64,000 nt of DNA from assembly GCF_016802725.1 (NCBI RefSeq), contig NC_052668.1:12717001-12781000 (forward strand), in the 5' to 3' direction. The notes beneath the pieces were generated by a model. The model was not told the DNA's origin. It worked only from the letters and a program-made list of their open reading frames with translations, and made no database searches. The position numbers and the translations under genes were made by a program. The stretch is from Solenopsis invicta (taxonomy: Eukaryota > Arthropoda > Insecta > Hymenoptera > Formicidae). This document shows positions 12,060 through 26,547 of this stretch, one piece after another (positions within the stretch are counted from its first letter, which is position 1; each line of letters begins with the position of its first letter).

Positions 12060-15000
12060 ATCGATTGGGAAATTAATCCTTCACTCGAGGAAGGCGTAAA
12101 CGGGGAACTCCATCGGGACCATAATTCAATCTGTCATCCGATCCGCGTTGGATTCGCATTATCACCGAACTCGGCGCAAATATGATGGGGAAACGCGAGA
12201 ATGACGTCAATTGACAGTCGTGAACGATAATCTGGAGTGTAAAACCTATTTTCTTGAAACAAAACGTTGAGAAAATGCAGCCTCGACCGATCGATCGCTC
12301 TCTGATTACGACGATGTTTATGTGAAATTGGCGCGCAGGCACTTGATAATACATATACGCATAGCAATTTCCTGTTAAATCGAGATTGAACGCGACGCAA
12401 GAAGCGTTCAGAGAAACTTCGAACGATCCTCGTATTAAATTAAATGACACTTATAACAAATCGAATCTTTTATTCCCGTAACTTTAAATTGCGTGGTCTT
12501 TAATTCCGCAGTCTCGAAGATTCATTCTCATCTGGTGTGGATGAATACGATGTATTCGAAAGAAGTTTGTTTTAATTAGTACAATTTTTGATAGATTCTT
12601 CAGCACTTCTGCAGTTTTTAATTTCTCCAACTTTGTAATGAAGGAGACTTAAAAGTTTCAATAAAGTCAAGTTCTCTCTCTCACTATACATTGAAAGAAC
12701 AGATATGTTTCTAATTCTTTTAATTATAAATTGTTAATAAAATTTATGAGATTTGGCTGGAACTTAAATAAGTCGGCTTATACTTTGCGATATAAAATTA
12801 ATTTAATTGCTGATGTAAGCAAACAAGTTCAAGAGGAGTTAAACAAATTATTATATCGCACCTTTTTAATATATTTGACAGTGAGAGTAATAGATTTAAT
12901 TAAGGTAACAGGAGACGATTGCATTCTGTAATATTAGTAGTTTTGTAGTATTTGTTAGAGAACTCTGTCATGAAGATCAAATAAGTTGCAACGTTTTAAA
13001 TATTATTAATTTCTCTAACAAAATATCTTTATTATTCCGTATTAATATCGATATTGTTAATGAGATAATTTACAACTAAAATAACTAACATTTTAAATGA
13101 AAACAGAATACCTAAAAAATATTTTCCAAGAATACTTCTTTTTTTATTGTTTTGATTTGTGCTTGAATATGTTGATTTTTCGTTATGTCTTATAACGGAA
13201 GATCAACAAAATGGAATTATAAAATTGCATTGATATTTTCTATGAAAATATTAAATTTAGTAAGAGAATGTTTTGCAAATATTACGAAACTCAGTCAGTT
13301 TTATTATCAAAACTATCACAAAAAATTTTACTGACAAACATTTTCGCGAATTGTTCCTTCATGTATACTTAAGCTCCTGTAATATCCAATTATTGGAAAT
13401 AGCATCCCTCTGTTGTGATTGCGTGCAATATTCCTGATTGCAGCTTTTAGTACCATTGAAACTGTTAAATATCGATAACACACGGACCATCTATTAATAA
13501 CTTGGAATTTCATAGAGAAAATTGCACTTGCCATGCAAATTTATTAAGTTATTTTCCACATTTTTTCAAGCTGTGATTATTCCGTACTGATTTTGCTTAG
13601 AGTTTTGTTTACAGTCTATTATAAAAACAGTAGTTTTTTATACGTATTTAATTTTTATATATGATAATTGCCGCTTAGAGCTAGTGACTACTTATTACAG
13701 CAAATTGCAGTGTACGCATAAGCATGACTTGAAATGTAAATAATTGATGAGCGATTTGAAATTAAAAAAATATGCTACATTTTGCTTAGTAAACAGTAAT
13801 CGCTCCATCTAATACACTTTATCTACATTATGCATCAAATGACGAGGAGGAAACGACAATCTTGCAAACTGGAATCGAATAAACTTGGCGGCGCAGAAAT
13901 GCAGATAAGCGTACTCTCGGAAAACAAAGTTATTTATCACAAACGGACAATGCTGTTTATCACAATAGACGTTTTCCTGTTTGGTAAAATAAAGTAAAAT
14001 GTTGCACCAAATTTTTAATCTGTTTCGGATTTATCTAATCTCGCAACGCCAAGTAACATTAATAAGTGCTCTTTTTTTTTGTTACCCTGTATAGAATTTT
14101 TTCTACGTCCAATTACAATTACTTATTTTTACATATACAAGATTGCCTACAAGAAATTACAGAGGCAATTGTCTATCAAGATTACTTTTGTCTCATGTAT
14201 TATAGACTCAAAGAGTGAACGCTTGTTAATTGAAGAGTATTTTTATTCAATTATGTATTATCAGAATGTATTATAGACCGACGATGGTCACTCTGAGGAG
14301 TTATTTTTCAAGAGAGTGTGTTTTACAAGCTACTATTTATCATCAAAAAAACACTCGTCCGCATAAATTTTGACGAAACTGGAGCGAAGTCCATTTAATC
14401 GCATGATGCATGCGACGATCATAAATTTTAATCCAGACCCGCGTCTGGCCTCACCTGTTGCATCGCAATTTCGCAAACTTCGAGAAGACGATTTTTAACC
14501 GATTGTTCTCAACTGTCTTTCGATACCCTATTATGCTCATTACTCGTTTATGATGTCTTTAATGGCAGCATTAATTTATACTAAATCGATTAATAAAATA
14601 TCTTTTGTAGGTGTTTTGTACAGGATGTCGAGCTAAAATGTTGACCACATAGAAATACGCACATAGAAAACGCTTATATTTATTATTATTAAAATTTATT
14701 TTGAATTTGTATCTATATATTTGCTTGCAATGAATATTATATATTGTGTTTTACATATCGCCTTACCTGTAGACATGCATGATACGGAAAGAACGCACTT
14801 TTCTGTATTCGTATTCTTATGGTACGTATTCTCATTCGTATAGTTTCGTACCGTACGCCACTTGTGTATCTCTTGTGTTCATTCACTGCAATAAAAATAA
14901 AATGAGAACGAAGGACAAACGTTAATCTTGAGCTGACATCGTCAATTTCCCCTGAATCATTGTCTCAAAAATATATAGCGTGCATTATCTTTTTAATAGA

Positions 15001-16600
15001 ACAACAATACCTTGAACGTGCGTCTGATATATGGGATTCTGTGTACACAATTTTTAGCTTCTATTTTTATACTCCCATTTCCTGGATACGAAATTGTCCT
15101 TGTCATAACGAAATTGGTTATTCGATACAATGATTAACCGCGCATCTATCGCGACATTTAAACGATATTTTATTTCGCGTCACTCTGTCTACAATAAAAT
15201 TAATCCTTCACTATTTTTGCGTAATTTTACAACTTTGCGTTTTATAACCATCAATATGAGTTTGACGATCATCAACTTCAACCAAAATCAAAAATTTTTT
15301 TACATATTGTATTTACGATTATGCACAGTGTCTTCGTGTTTTCTTCTCCTTCCACTATATCGCGAGATCGGAACGTTACATCGTGCCGGGGAAAAAGCCG
15401 AACTCGATTTGGCGTGGAAATGTTGAATCGCCCCTCGAACGTAGCGCGTGCCGAAGACATCTATGGTGGGAGTTTTGCGCCAGCGCGAAGATCTCGTCCA
15501 TATGACATCTATATATTCGTATCATATCACTGTGTGAAACTCGATCTATAGAGATCCAAAGATATTTACTCTCATTATTTGTAAACATAAATAAATTTTG
15601 TTTATCGTCATATACGAACTGTATGCTATAATATAGTAATAAAAATTCAATATCGTACGTTGCATAAAATTTATTCAACATCGGGTTAGGACAACATTGA
15701 GTCTGTAAAAGCAATTTTCGTTCATGTAACATTTCGAGTCTTTTTGAAGATAAGTTTCAGGAAAATATTTAAGTTGAAAATACCTTTACGAAAAACATTA
15801 CAAGAATTAAAAATTTTACAGATTATTTTAATTTACTGTTAAATTTTATTATATGCACGTTTGAGAGAAGGGAATTTGGATAGAAAAATCGAGAAAGTCG
15901 CGGTAGTACAATTGTAGAAATCCTGCGGACGCTTTAATCGTAAACTTTGGCCCGTAAACACCTGCTGCGTTTGCGGGATCTAAAGTGACGCAGTAAAGAA
16001 AATTTATGGCGGAGATAAAGTTGAGCTCTCTTCGCTGTCACACGAAATCACGCGGACATCTCATTCACTTGAAAACTTCCGTTTTTCCCCTGCAATAACG
16101 CCTAATTGCCAATTTCGACGTTTCCTCGATAGCGTAATTTTTATTAGCGACTTTCCTTCAGTGGAGTTCATTCCTTTGCGTCCGTGGCATCCGACCAGAT
16201 GACTTTTAAAGGATGCCCTTCGATGCAGTACACCTTATACGGCTCACTTTTCCCTGTTTAAGCTCGCAGTACCTTTCGCAATTCGTCTGACTTCCACTTT
16301 AACTCAACAAAGTGCATTTTCTGGATCGATTGAAAACCATTTTCTCCAGGAAATTAAAAGTCATTCGGCATTACATGTATTTATAAGTGAAATATTCGCA
16401 TAAAGTGCTGCCTTTAAGATTCAAATACTTTCACAATTTATCTCTAAAAGAAAATTACTGCAAAATGCTAAAAATTGTTATCTTTAATGTCTCGAAAACA
16501 AGTATAAAAAACCACTATTGGAGGTATAGAATACTTAAAAGACTTATCATAAATTAAATTTACAAGAACTTTGTAAGTTATTTATCTTTATATAAATAAT
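12060..16600. other. Intergenic/intronic DNA, nothing recognised
   Basis: Scattered frames of 60-125 codons are present on both strands, for example 12073-12450 on the minus strand, but none shows a family signature, and several overlap antisense. A less AT-rich patch lies at about 15350-15500. No RNA gene or repeat of note was seen. Confidence 0.35.
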
Positions 16601-16601
16601 A

Positions 16602-16721
16602 TGCAATTTTTACACGTTAAAATCGTACTAATGTTAATTTCCATTATTTAAAGAGAAAACAAATATATGTATAAATAATAGAAATTAATATTAGTATAAT
16701 TTTAACGTATACAAATTGCGT
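16602..16721. repeat. ~120-nt hairpin, ~48-bp arms
   Basis: The left arm (TGCAATTTTTACACGTTAAA onward) and the inverted right arm (read on the minus strand, CGCAATTTGTATACGTTAAA onward) pair over about 48 bp with a few mismatches, around a loop of about 25 nt. It could be a short foldback element or a transcribed hairpin; the sequence alone does not decide. Confidence 0.55.
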
Positions 16722-16729
16722 GTAAAAAT

Positions 16730-19700
16730 TTAATCCATACATTAAATGCATACGCGTGATAACATGCTTGCCTTCAAGACTGCCTGTTTATTTAAGAATT
16801 TTTTTTTTCAGAATTCATATACACAAATTACCATTCATTATATCTATATATAACCTATTTTTAAATATTCCAAATGACGAAGCTAAGATACAGCAGTATA
16901 TTTTTAAAATTTTTTCGCTGACAGAGTTTAAAAAATTTACAAAACTTGAAAAAGCTATGTATCAAACAAGTGCACTGACAAAAAATTACAATTGCTCTTC
17001 TATTAAATCAATCTAAGTAAATTCTTTTACCAGAGAAAAATTAGATACTAGGTGACTTGGTACATAAAGTAAATTATATATAAAAAAAAACATTTATTGA
17101 CCGAGCTCGGGATAAAGGACCCTCTAAATTGAAGAAATATGAAACGTGCGTATTTGTATTACGCACTAATAGTAGCGTAGCATACCGATGCAAATTTTAT
17201 TCGATCATTTTGCGTGACTCACAAGTGCACACTATCCTATTTTCCCGTTTCTTTTCTGTTATCGTTTCTGTTACTCTCTCCCTGAGTAATATCCACCTGG
17301 ACTTCCTCTCTTTATATACCTTCAGCGCACTATCATCTATTTGCAGAAGAAAAGACGGAATTTACCCCACGTAGTTGGAATAGAAATTACTCACTTAGCT
17401 CGGATCGTTGACAAAACATTTTATGAGAATGAAATTTACACATTTTTTCGTAAGCACACAGACGGATTGAATTTATCAACAAATTGTCCAAGACGTAAAA
17501 TTAAGTCAAAACTTTTTACTCGATTTTACAAACACTATAATTTTATAATATATGTTATATAAATGTGTCGCGTTAGTTTTAATTAGTTCATATGTAACGC
17601 ATAACTGCATTGATTAATTCTTTTAATTACTGCAAAATGTAAATAATCGTTTCTACATTTATGCTTCATTGCTTGTATACTAAAATTCAGGATTTCGTTT
17701 GTTATCGGAATGTTTGATTTGCTAATTAAACAAAAGTAAAGATGAAGAAAAATAATAGAAACAACTTCCATTCAAAGTGACAGAAATTGCACTGTACACT
17801 TTTAGCGTTGAAAAATCACTACGCCTTGCTATTTCTTGTTTCATGACCTTGCTATGAAAGACTATAGAATAGTCGGTATTGTCGTAAAAATTCCAGAATG
17901 GTCCTATGACGCTACGTGACGCCGTCGAGATATGTGATTCTCGGGCCGTTCATTGTGCCATAAGAAAATAACGAAGGGGAACTTGTACTACTAAAGCTGT
18001 ATAGACGCGACATAGTCTCGAGAAACGTCAGGATCACCATCGCAGCATTTGAAATGACATTTCGTGATGCAGAGAATATATATAGATCTATTTATTTTCT
18101 TTTCTATGTTTTAGTGCCTGAGCTTTTATTGCTAAATTGCCTATTACAGCTTTTATAATCGTCACGTGCAAACATAAAAATTTATGCGTGCGATGCAATA
18201 TTAAAGTTTAAATGGTCACGATCGATCGGATATATAGTTTACAGCAGTTAGCACTAATCAACCTCGGCGGGGACGTGTTTCAATTAAAATGCCTTTAGAG
18301 ACAGATGAATCAAGATCAATAGTAAAAACGGATGCATGAAACGGACGGTAAAAAGTGACGGAATGAAAAATATAAAATAAAATGGCGAAAAATATAATGC
18401 AAAAACATGAAATGAGAGATTTAAAGCAACAGCTGCTTTTCATGTAACCCAATTAAACATTTGCAATTAAACAAGAAGTTAATTGAAAATTTATTTGTAT
18501 TGCGCTCGACTCAATTTCGGGCGTGAACTCAAACGTGCAATATTCGAAAATCGTAAATTAACCTATCCCACGCGTATATAACGGAATAATGATGAAAAAA
18601 AAGATTATCAACGAAACAAACGTTTCGATTTTACGATCACTTTTATTTCTCGCTCAACAAAAAGGAAGGCCTGATAGCAGAATCTCTCTGTTCCGTGTAT
18701 TTGTCAATCTCGACAGAAGCCAAATGGAATTATTATCTCTTCGGGAATTGCGCGTCTGAAAACGAAGGGAAGAAGAATTGGAAAGCGCGTAACGTGTGTA
18801 TAAACAATTTTTTGCTGAAGTTTGCAAAGTTATGTAATTTCGAGCGGAGAAAATAGATCATGGACGATTCTTTAAAATCCAAAAGGATTTGCAATTTCCT
18901 TTTTTACGGTTCTTTGATTTCGCGCTTCTTTCTTGCGAAGTTTTCTGAATTACGCGTTAAATATTTCGGTATTTTAAATCGTATACTTCCAGACTATATT
19001 TTATACGGTTATAATAAGATGATAATAATAACAATAATAACAATATTAATAAGATACGTAGTTCTGGTTATTTTAGAACAATCGTTTGTCAAAACATATT
19101 CTTATTATTATTGGCTTAAAATTGAATTTCTTATAAAAAAATTTTTCAACAAGAATTTGTTTATTTCTGGCAGTTTAGCAGGAAATTATCCATTCGAGCA
19201 AACTATATCTATGAAATCATTATGTGTTTGTGTGTGTGTGTTTTTAGGATTGAAGTTTACTCGTGGCAAGCCGAGGGTAACATTGGAAAAGTTTGCAGAC
19301 ATAATTTAGCTACTTTTGCGAAGTGTTCGATATTGTACAGTTTTCGCAAGACGGCAATTTCACCGGAGATTTCATCTAATTGCAGAGTAATGAAATTTGC
19401 AAATATAACGAGCTAATTCTCCTTAATCGTTTTAATTAATTTAATTAAAGGTCATTGTTTGCGCTTGGCATTATTCATTAGTTTATTAAAGTGGGTATAA
19501 TTTTGATCTGAATTGCAATAAACGAAGGATTGTGATTGCTTCTTGATTTCAGTTGCGTTAATAAGAACAGCTTTATCTATGCTATCGCTTTACATTGTTA
19601 ACGCTTGTAACTTCAAATCAATTTGACACAATCATTAAGCATGATAAAAGAGCAGATAAAAGAATGGCAAAAATGATGAAATTGAGAATACTAGTGATGG

Positions 19701-20820
19701 ATCATGGGGGTGTGTGCAACATTATATATCTAATCGCGTGTGGATAGCGTACATCGGTCATATGTTCTTACTAATTCTGCAAAATAAGAGTTGGCCATCG
19801 GAATTTTTTATACATCTCAAGGCTACGTAACAATTCCTTTTCACTCGGGTGAAAAATGAAATTGAAGTACTTACGAGTATACGCGATGCCTCTCTTATTG
19901 CGAGTGCTTTTCAATAGAAACGAATCGTCTGTTTCCCGATTTCATTAATGCCGTTCTAATGCGTCCCCTATCAATTCGACGTTCATTTTCTCTACTCCTT
20001 TTTCCGCGATTGTAGCGCATCGATATAACAACGTGCGCGTATAATGTTTCTTTCATCTTCTTATTAGCGAAGTTTGATCGAAGTTCCGTTGAGTAGATTC
20101 CGTGAGCTATTTTTTGCGTAGCTCCGGGCAAATTGCGCCCCTCAAGAGCGGCGCGAAGCTTTATATCGAAACATTATTATTATTTTTTCTATACGTGGAG
20201 AAGCTGCGCATTTCTTACGGCGCTACTATTAAAAAACTATAAGTTATTTGAAAGAGGAACAACAAGGGAAAAGAAACTTATCACAAAGCTCGCCTTACTT
20301 AATGTTCGTTTCCTATTGTGTTATTTTACGTTTCGTCCGGGATTCTAATAATTTTCAATCTCTTCCTCTCAACGTGAATTCTTAATATTTTTGCCGCAAT
20401 TTAAAACAGAGGAAGTATCCATAGGGCTTTGACCAATATTTCAAAACGACAGAGAGACTTTTATTTCGTCGTATTGCTGTCATGTAATTCTGTGCACGGT
20501 TAATGCGAAACAGTTAAACGTTTCGGAATAATAGCTACCAACATTACGAAGAGAATTTCGTGAAATTCCCTGAAGATAAGCGGTGATTCCTTTTTTTATG
20601 ATCACCGGGTGGATCTTTGAGGACCGTTGGTCGAGCCGTGAAATCATCCGGTCGTTGGACTGCATCAGCATGTTCGTTGACATGCCCTTTCTTTGTAAAT
20701 TGTTTGTCGATCCTATCAAAGATCAAAATTGCAGCGGTTGCTGACGCGATGAGTCGAAAAAATATTGGTTCTAACGATGTCGTTGATTCCTGCTGCGAAA
20801 AGAGCTAAAGAAGAGTAAGT
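16730..20820. other. Intergenic/intronic DNA, nothing recognised
   Basis: AT-rich DNA with chance open frames. The longest, 18860-19309 on the plus strand, is built from AT-rich codons with no family features. A short (TG)n run lies at about 19221-19241. The patch at about 20600-20810 is less AT-rich but has no interpretable frame. Confidence 0.35.
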
Positions 20821-20828
20821 TGAGCAAA

Positions 20829-21041
20829 ATGCACTGGGATGGGATCAAGCGCACGATCGTGATCGAATTGAAAATTAGCATTCTGCTTGCTCTTGTGTAC
20901 GTTTGCATAGCAGGAAACAGTCACGTAGGCGGAGAGAACTGCAGATACATTTGTAAACCTGAAATGAAAGAGTCGGTGCGTCAGCGAGAGTGCATTAGTA
21001 GAGAATCCACATTCGGAACAAGGAAAATTGTAAGACTATAA
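20829..21041 (+). CDS. Candidate small secreted Cys-containing protein or first exon
   Basis: I do not recognise this protein. From ATG 20829 the frame gives 70 residues. It has a basic N-terminus, a hydrophobic run at about residues 15-28 (ISILLALVYVCIAG) resembling a signal peptide, and then cysteines at 38, 42 and 55 in a charged tail (NCRYICKPEMKES). A GTAAGA at 21030 would be a good splice donor after residue 67 in phase 0, so it may be the first coding exon of a gene whose other exons were not found. No neighbour supports a role. It could equally be a chance frame. Confidence 0.25.
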   Translation: MHWDGIKRTIVIELKISILLALVYVCIAGNSHVGGENCRYICKPEMKESVRQRECISRESTFGTRKIVRL

Positions 21042-21777
21042 GAACTGAATAGGTTGAGATTAACCGAGACTATAGTTTTGTTCTACTTACGAACGGAACA
21101 AGATAGGAGACGAGAGAGGAAAATCTCTTAGTAAAGTCTTGGCGAAGCCTTAGCGATCCTTTTTAATGCGCTGAAATATCTTCGTGGAAGGTAGAGAAGA
21201 AGACATAGAAGTTGATATTAATTGCTCGAGCGACATTCATCTCGTCGTCATTTTTCTTGCGAATTACCACAATCTTTTTAGCTCCCGTGGAGTCTTGATC
21301 ATGACCACGAAGTGACGCACGAACGCATTCGAAGGGCACCATAAACATAGCTGCGACGTCATTGGAAGAAAATGAGAAATAAGTGCACAGCAGCTGTCAA
21401 TTATATTATAAACTGTCAAACTACTTTCAACTGGTTCCAATCTTATCTGGACATATTGGATATTAATCGCGATAAAGTTATTTTAAAATGTATTTGTGAT
21501 ATACATGTTTATAAAATTCTGTAATATACTTTACAGTTTTTAAGAAGTAAACTTTTATAGAATTATATGATTTTCTTTGAATTAGCATAAATATTGGAAA
21601 GAGAATCTTACAGAAAAATAGATCTATAATTAATCTGTACATAAACCTAATTATTAGAAAATGTCCCCTAATTATTGAAGATGTGAATTTTTACTCTGAT
21701 AAGTTCTCTCTCTTTTTCTCTCTTATCGTTTCCCCCCTACTCATTTACTATATTTTTTAAATGAAAATATATTTTGT

Positions 21778-21825
21778 GACCCTTTATAACTATTTTATAT
21801 CTTTATAAAATAGTTATAAAGGGTC
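21778..21825. repeat. Perfect 22-bp stem hairpin, 4-nt loop
   Basis: Positions 21778-21799 are the exact reverse complement of 21804-21825 (core words ACCCTTTATAACTATT and AATAGTTATAAAGGGT), with loop TCTT. Such a perfect snap-back is unexpected by chance in otherwise unstructured DNA. Confidence 0.8.
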
Positions 21826-21829
21826 TCAT

Positions 21830-23057
21830 TGTCAAATTAAATTTTTAAATCCTTCAATCTTCAATTTCTGAACGCATTATTAAAATACTTTGAAAAATCA
21901 TCAATTTAACTGATAATATAATATTTAAACACATAATTTTTTTATTACTACTGTTTTGGCAATGATTTAAGATAGTGTGAATGAAAAGCGATTTTTATCA
22001 GTTGCAAATGTGTAAAAGATTTGATCAAATGCTGTTTCATGTAGACTTATCGTCAATAAACTTTTAATCGCCGAAATGATTCATCACTTCCGCTGCACGT
22101 CTAATGATAATTTAGCAACACATGTGCACCCATAGGAAAACTAACAAGTTGATATGAATCAGTTTCGGTAAACAAGTTGTGAAATAAAAGATACAGAACA
22201 TCCTCCACATATCGAACCAATAATTAATGCTACAGTAATATGAAATTCTTTAATCTTCAGTATTATTTTTTAATTATATTAATACTCTTTATTAAAATAA
22301 AACATTCGTTAAAGCTATAAAAAATTTTACATTTAATAATTTTATTATTAAATATTCCATTTCTTTACATCTTATCAGCAATTTTATTCTTTTATTTTAC
22401 TTGCTTTTCATTTTATTAACTGCTTACTTCTTAAAAACTATACTCCTAACATTTTTTCTGGGAAAAATCGATTTCAAATTCGCTGGAAATTCTGTTACTA
22501 ATGGTCTCTCCGAGACAAAAGAAACAACAACTTTGCGTAATCATTTAGAAAATTTGTAGCGTTTGTTCCAATAAAAAACAGATGCTTTTTTTGTCGTAAG
22601 ACTCAAGAGAAACGTTACTGGAGTCTTTCGACAAACTGACGCATTTTTATATAGCAAAAATGGCAAATATTATTGATGTTTTACAAAATACACGAACAAA
22701 GAAATTGTACATTTTAATTACAGCTATATTTGAATTCAAACAAATGCATTTCTTAACCTTTCGTGATAAAAATACTTTGTCAGTTGAAATTAGATTAAAA
22801 TTTTTGTAATTGTGAAGTTTAATGTAAATTTGGATAATTTACAAGTTGAGTAATATCGAATTATACGAATTCTCTTTTTGTGAAACTTTAAGTTCCAAAC
22901 AAGTGATTGTTTTACACAAAAAGATATGTTAATTGTGATATATATTTTTTAAATGTAAAATAGAATTTTGTGGTATGTGTATTATGTATTTTTTAGTCCA
23001 ATAAGAATGTAAATTGTTAATAAGATTGTAATCATTTATCTTTAAACACGTTTTATA

Positions 23058-23125
<68 letters not shown>

Positions 23126-26100
23126 GTACATATATACACACATAAATTTTACAACAATAGCACGAAAGGCAATATAGTGTTTATTAGAACATTTTATTGT
23201 GAGTGATATTATTGAGTAATGTAATGTAATGGATAGGAAATTTTATTATAGGAGAAGAAATCCATTCGTCTTGTTCCGTGCGAAGCATTTTGACTCTCCC
23301 AAAATATAAATTGATTGAAAAATCTCGTCGGGGAATGAAAAAGATATATAAATAGTAGAACGTAATAATGGAGAGCTTTCTTCACGTGAACTTTTGACCG
23401 GATTCACCTATCACAATACATAAGCAGTAGATGAAAGCGTATATGAGGAATACGTCGGTGAGCAGGCAAGAGAAATTAAAAAGAAAACTTGATTTAGAAT
23501 TAGAGATTAGACGAGGAGAGTTTGCGATTATCGAGGTATGGTGTCGAAGTGAAGAAAAAAACTTGGCCAATTATGCTTTTTGTTCCGTAAATTGGAAAGA
23601 GTACACGCTATAGGTATGGTTCCGTATGTTTCATTTAGCTACAAAATTTGCCATGGGTGTGTAATTAGAATTTTCGATCGAATTTATTATCGTCCGACTA
23701 AAATTTTTGCTGCGATAAAGCGAGATAGAAGCGCCAACAGATGACCGTAAGTGATCGTAGAAACTTTTCTTATTTCTGTGATTTTAGTCAAAGTAATATA
23801 GGCATGTGTGTATGCAGGATTTCAGGTAGTCAGAGGGAGGGGACGGGGGGTAGCAAAGTTTCAGCTTTTTTTAAAATCTTTGATAGTTTTAATTATTAAA
23901 GTTTTTTTTTAATTTCATCTTTTTGTAATACTCTTATTTTTTTCATCTCTCCTAAGGAATTAAGCATAAACTGTCTCACACCGTTTTGGTCAATTTAAGT
24001 GTTTAACTTTGGTCGTAAAAATCATTTTACTAATTTAATTAGAGAAAGAGAGAAGGGATGGTGAAACACAATTTTATTTTTTTTTAAATAATTCAGTAAA
24101 TATTAACGCATTACAATTCTTATCAACACTGGTTTTAGTCAAGAGTTCTATCACTTACTATATAAGAACAAATGTAATTTACAATTTATTGAAGAAGGAA
24201 GAAAAGAATGTGTTTGTGAGATAGCACGGGTGTCGTGGAATACTTACAATTAATGTCATGAAAGGCAACTTTAATTATAAAAAAATCACAAATCAATGAT
24301 TCTTCGTAAATTTTACACTAATGCCACAAAACAAAGTGTGCATTTTATAAAATATATTAAAAAAATATATATTTTTTTTAATAAATTTTTTTACTGTTAG
24401 TAAGCATTGCGCAATGTTCACTATGAGGTTATAAAGACGCAAGAGCAGTTTTACGCTCGTAATGCAAATGGCTCACGACCATTTCACGACCCCTCTCACG
24501 ACAGGATATAACTTTATAAACCGAATGCATGCACACGTTACGGCACACATTCAATTACATTATTACAATTCAGTTACATTATTTGAAAGTCACATTTAAG
24601 GTTTTCAAGCTAGATTAAAGTTAAAAAATCAATATTTAACATATTTTCCAAAATTAAATTTAGAGAGTACAAATTACTGCTACTTGCAAAATTGAAATTC
24701 AACGTTTGCCAAAACGCAGGAAAAATCAGTGACTAGTAACCTACAATGTCTAAATACACTGTAATAATGTAATTTTAACGATTGCTCTTAGAATTCAATA
24801 CGAATTATACGAGATATCATGATATCTCACCACCTCACACGTATCTCACGACTTTTTCTTTATCTTTTTTTGCTAAAATTGAGAGAAGAGGAGAAGAGGA
24901 GCAAGCAACTCACCTCCCTTTGTATGTCTATGAATATAAGTACATACACTTTCTCAAAAAGAGGGAATTCGATGTCTCTCGACAATGTTATCACGAGTTA
25001 GTATTAGTATTATTTTAATTGGATGAAAGAGAATGAAATTAACTAATTAATGGTATTTTTTAACTGTAGGATGATTTAGGCGTTTCTACCCCGTTCGTAA
25101 TTTCAATTTCACGTTATTTGAACCATCGTTCTGTGAACTAATTGATGCTGTAGAATGGACGTTTTTCACGGTATGGAGAGTGAAGGGTACGAAGCAAGTC
25201 AACAGTTAATTACAGAAAAATAATTAAATACCTTAAACCTTATAGTTGGACATTAGATTAAATGTTATAAAAATATAATACACCATCCGGAATAATTTGA
25301 AAATGATTGATAATTGTCACATAAATAAGTATCTTCTCGAAACGTTTTTATCAAATTAAAATCAATATTTATAGAAGTACATAATACCTTAATCAGAATC
25401 TGACATAGTAAGAATATTCTAAAATATTACATGGAAGAAAATTAACAATTTAATAAAGTATATCATAAAAAAGTGTTGCGCGCATGCTCGTTACGAAAGA
25501 TATTTTTTCGCGACTACCTTTATTAAAAACGCTATCATTATTTATATTGGCGCTACAGAGTTGCTACGTATTTCATTAGTTGTTTAATCAGTATTCGTCA
25601 TACTCGAAATGTCACAATGCTGCAAAAGAGCCCCTCCCACTGTTTACGTAACGTTAAACCGATACGTGCATCAGTTTAAAATCTGTTTTATGTCTCGGAT
25701 TTGTGCGTTATATTTTTCTTCACCAGAGTCTATTCGGATAATGCAGAGTTCTTGATAGTGTAAAAAAAACAGCAATTCATATATCTCTACGTTGCGTTTT
25801 ATCGATAAGATACAAAATGTTTTCTATCTCGTAAAAGTACTTTCACAGCCAACCGATATCCCTCATATCGAGAAATGTAATCGACAATTCCTGCACGTAA
25901 TATTTTCGACTTCTATCATAAACTGAAATAACAAGACGGATTGCTCTATTTCATATGGCTAAAATTTTGATCACGTGCGCAACTTGACCACAATTAACTG
26001 CGCAAATAAATTTTTAAATAAATCTGCATTTCAAAAATGGATCGTCCATTCATTTATAAAACAATTTTTCTAGAGAGAGAGATATTACACATTGTGTAAA

Positions 26101-26547
26101 GCGAGAAACAAGCTCGCGAACAGTATTACGATGAATTAAAACACTTTTACCTCATCCCTCTAGATTATCTTGTTAACCATAACTGGCCAATCGAATGTGT
26201 ATTAAATCAATTATAAGAGAAATAGGACGTAATACAATCGATCTCATAATAGATCCGACCTTCCTGAAATTTTATGTCTTATTTATCCCTTAAAATCCAT
26301 TCTATCCGTTTTGTCACGTTTATACCCAGGTATAATATACAGCCAACTTTGATTGCTTAGAACATTGATAAAAACATATTTAACAATTCTTTTTTTTTTA
26401 TTTGAAACGCCAGACACTAAGGAATGCGGTACCAAGTGAATGCATGTATTTTTATGTAAAAAAAAAGTAAACAATAGTTACAAAGAAAACGTTTTAAAAA
26501 AGGCCCGAGTATGCCAGAATGGATTTTAAGAGCTAATAAGAATTAGA
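21830..26547. other. Intergenic DNA, microsatellite only
   Basis: No gene could be supported between the hairpin and the start of the APN duplication. The stretch is AT-rich and contains a TA microsatellite at 23053-23114. Frames of 60-78 codons occur but show no family features. Confidence 0.4.
23053..23114. repeat. (TA)n microsatellite
   Basis: A nearly pure TA run of about 60 bp, followed by an imperfect TACACACG/TATATACACACA tail. Confidence 0.95.

Noticed and set aside
12073..12450. 125-codon minus-strand frame
   Set aside because: No recognisable domain, a competing frame overlaps it, and no splice or promoter signal is present.
18860..19309. 149-codon plus-strand open frame
   Set aside because: Composition is AT-driven (runs of I, L, F, Y, K), it crosses a (TG)n run, and there are no family motifs or splice context.
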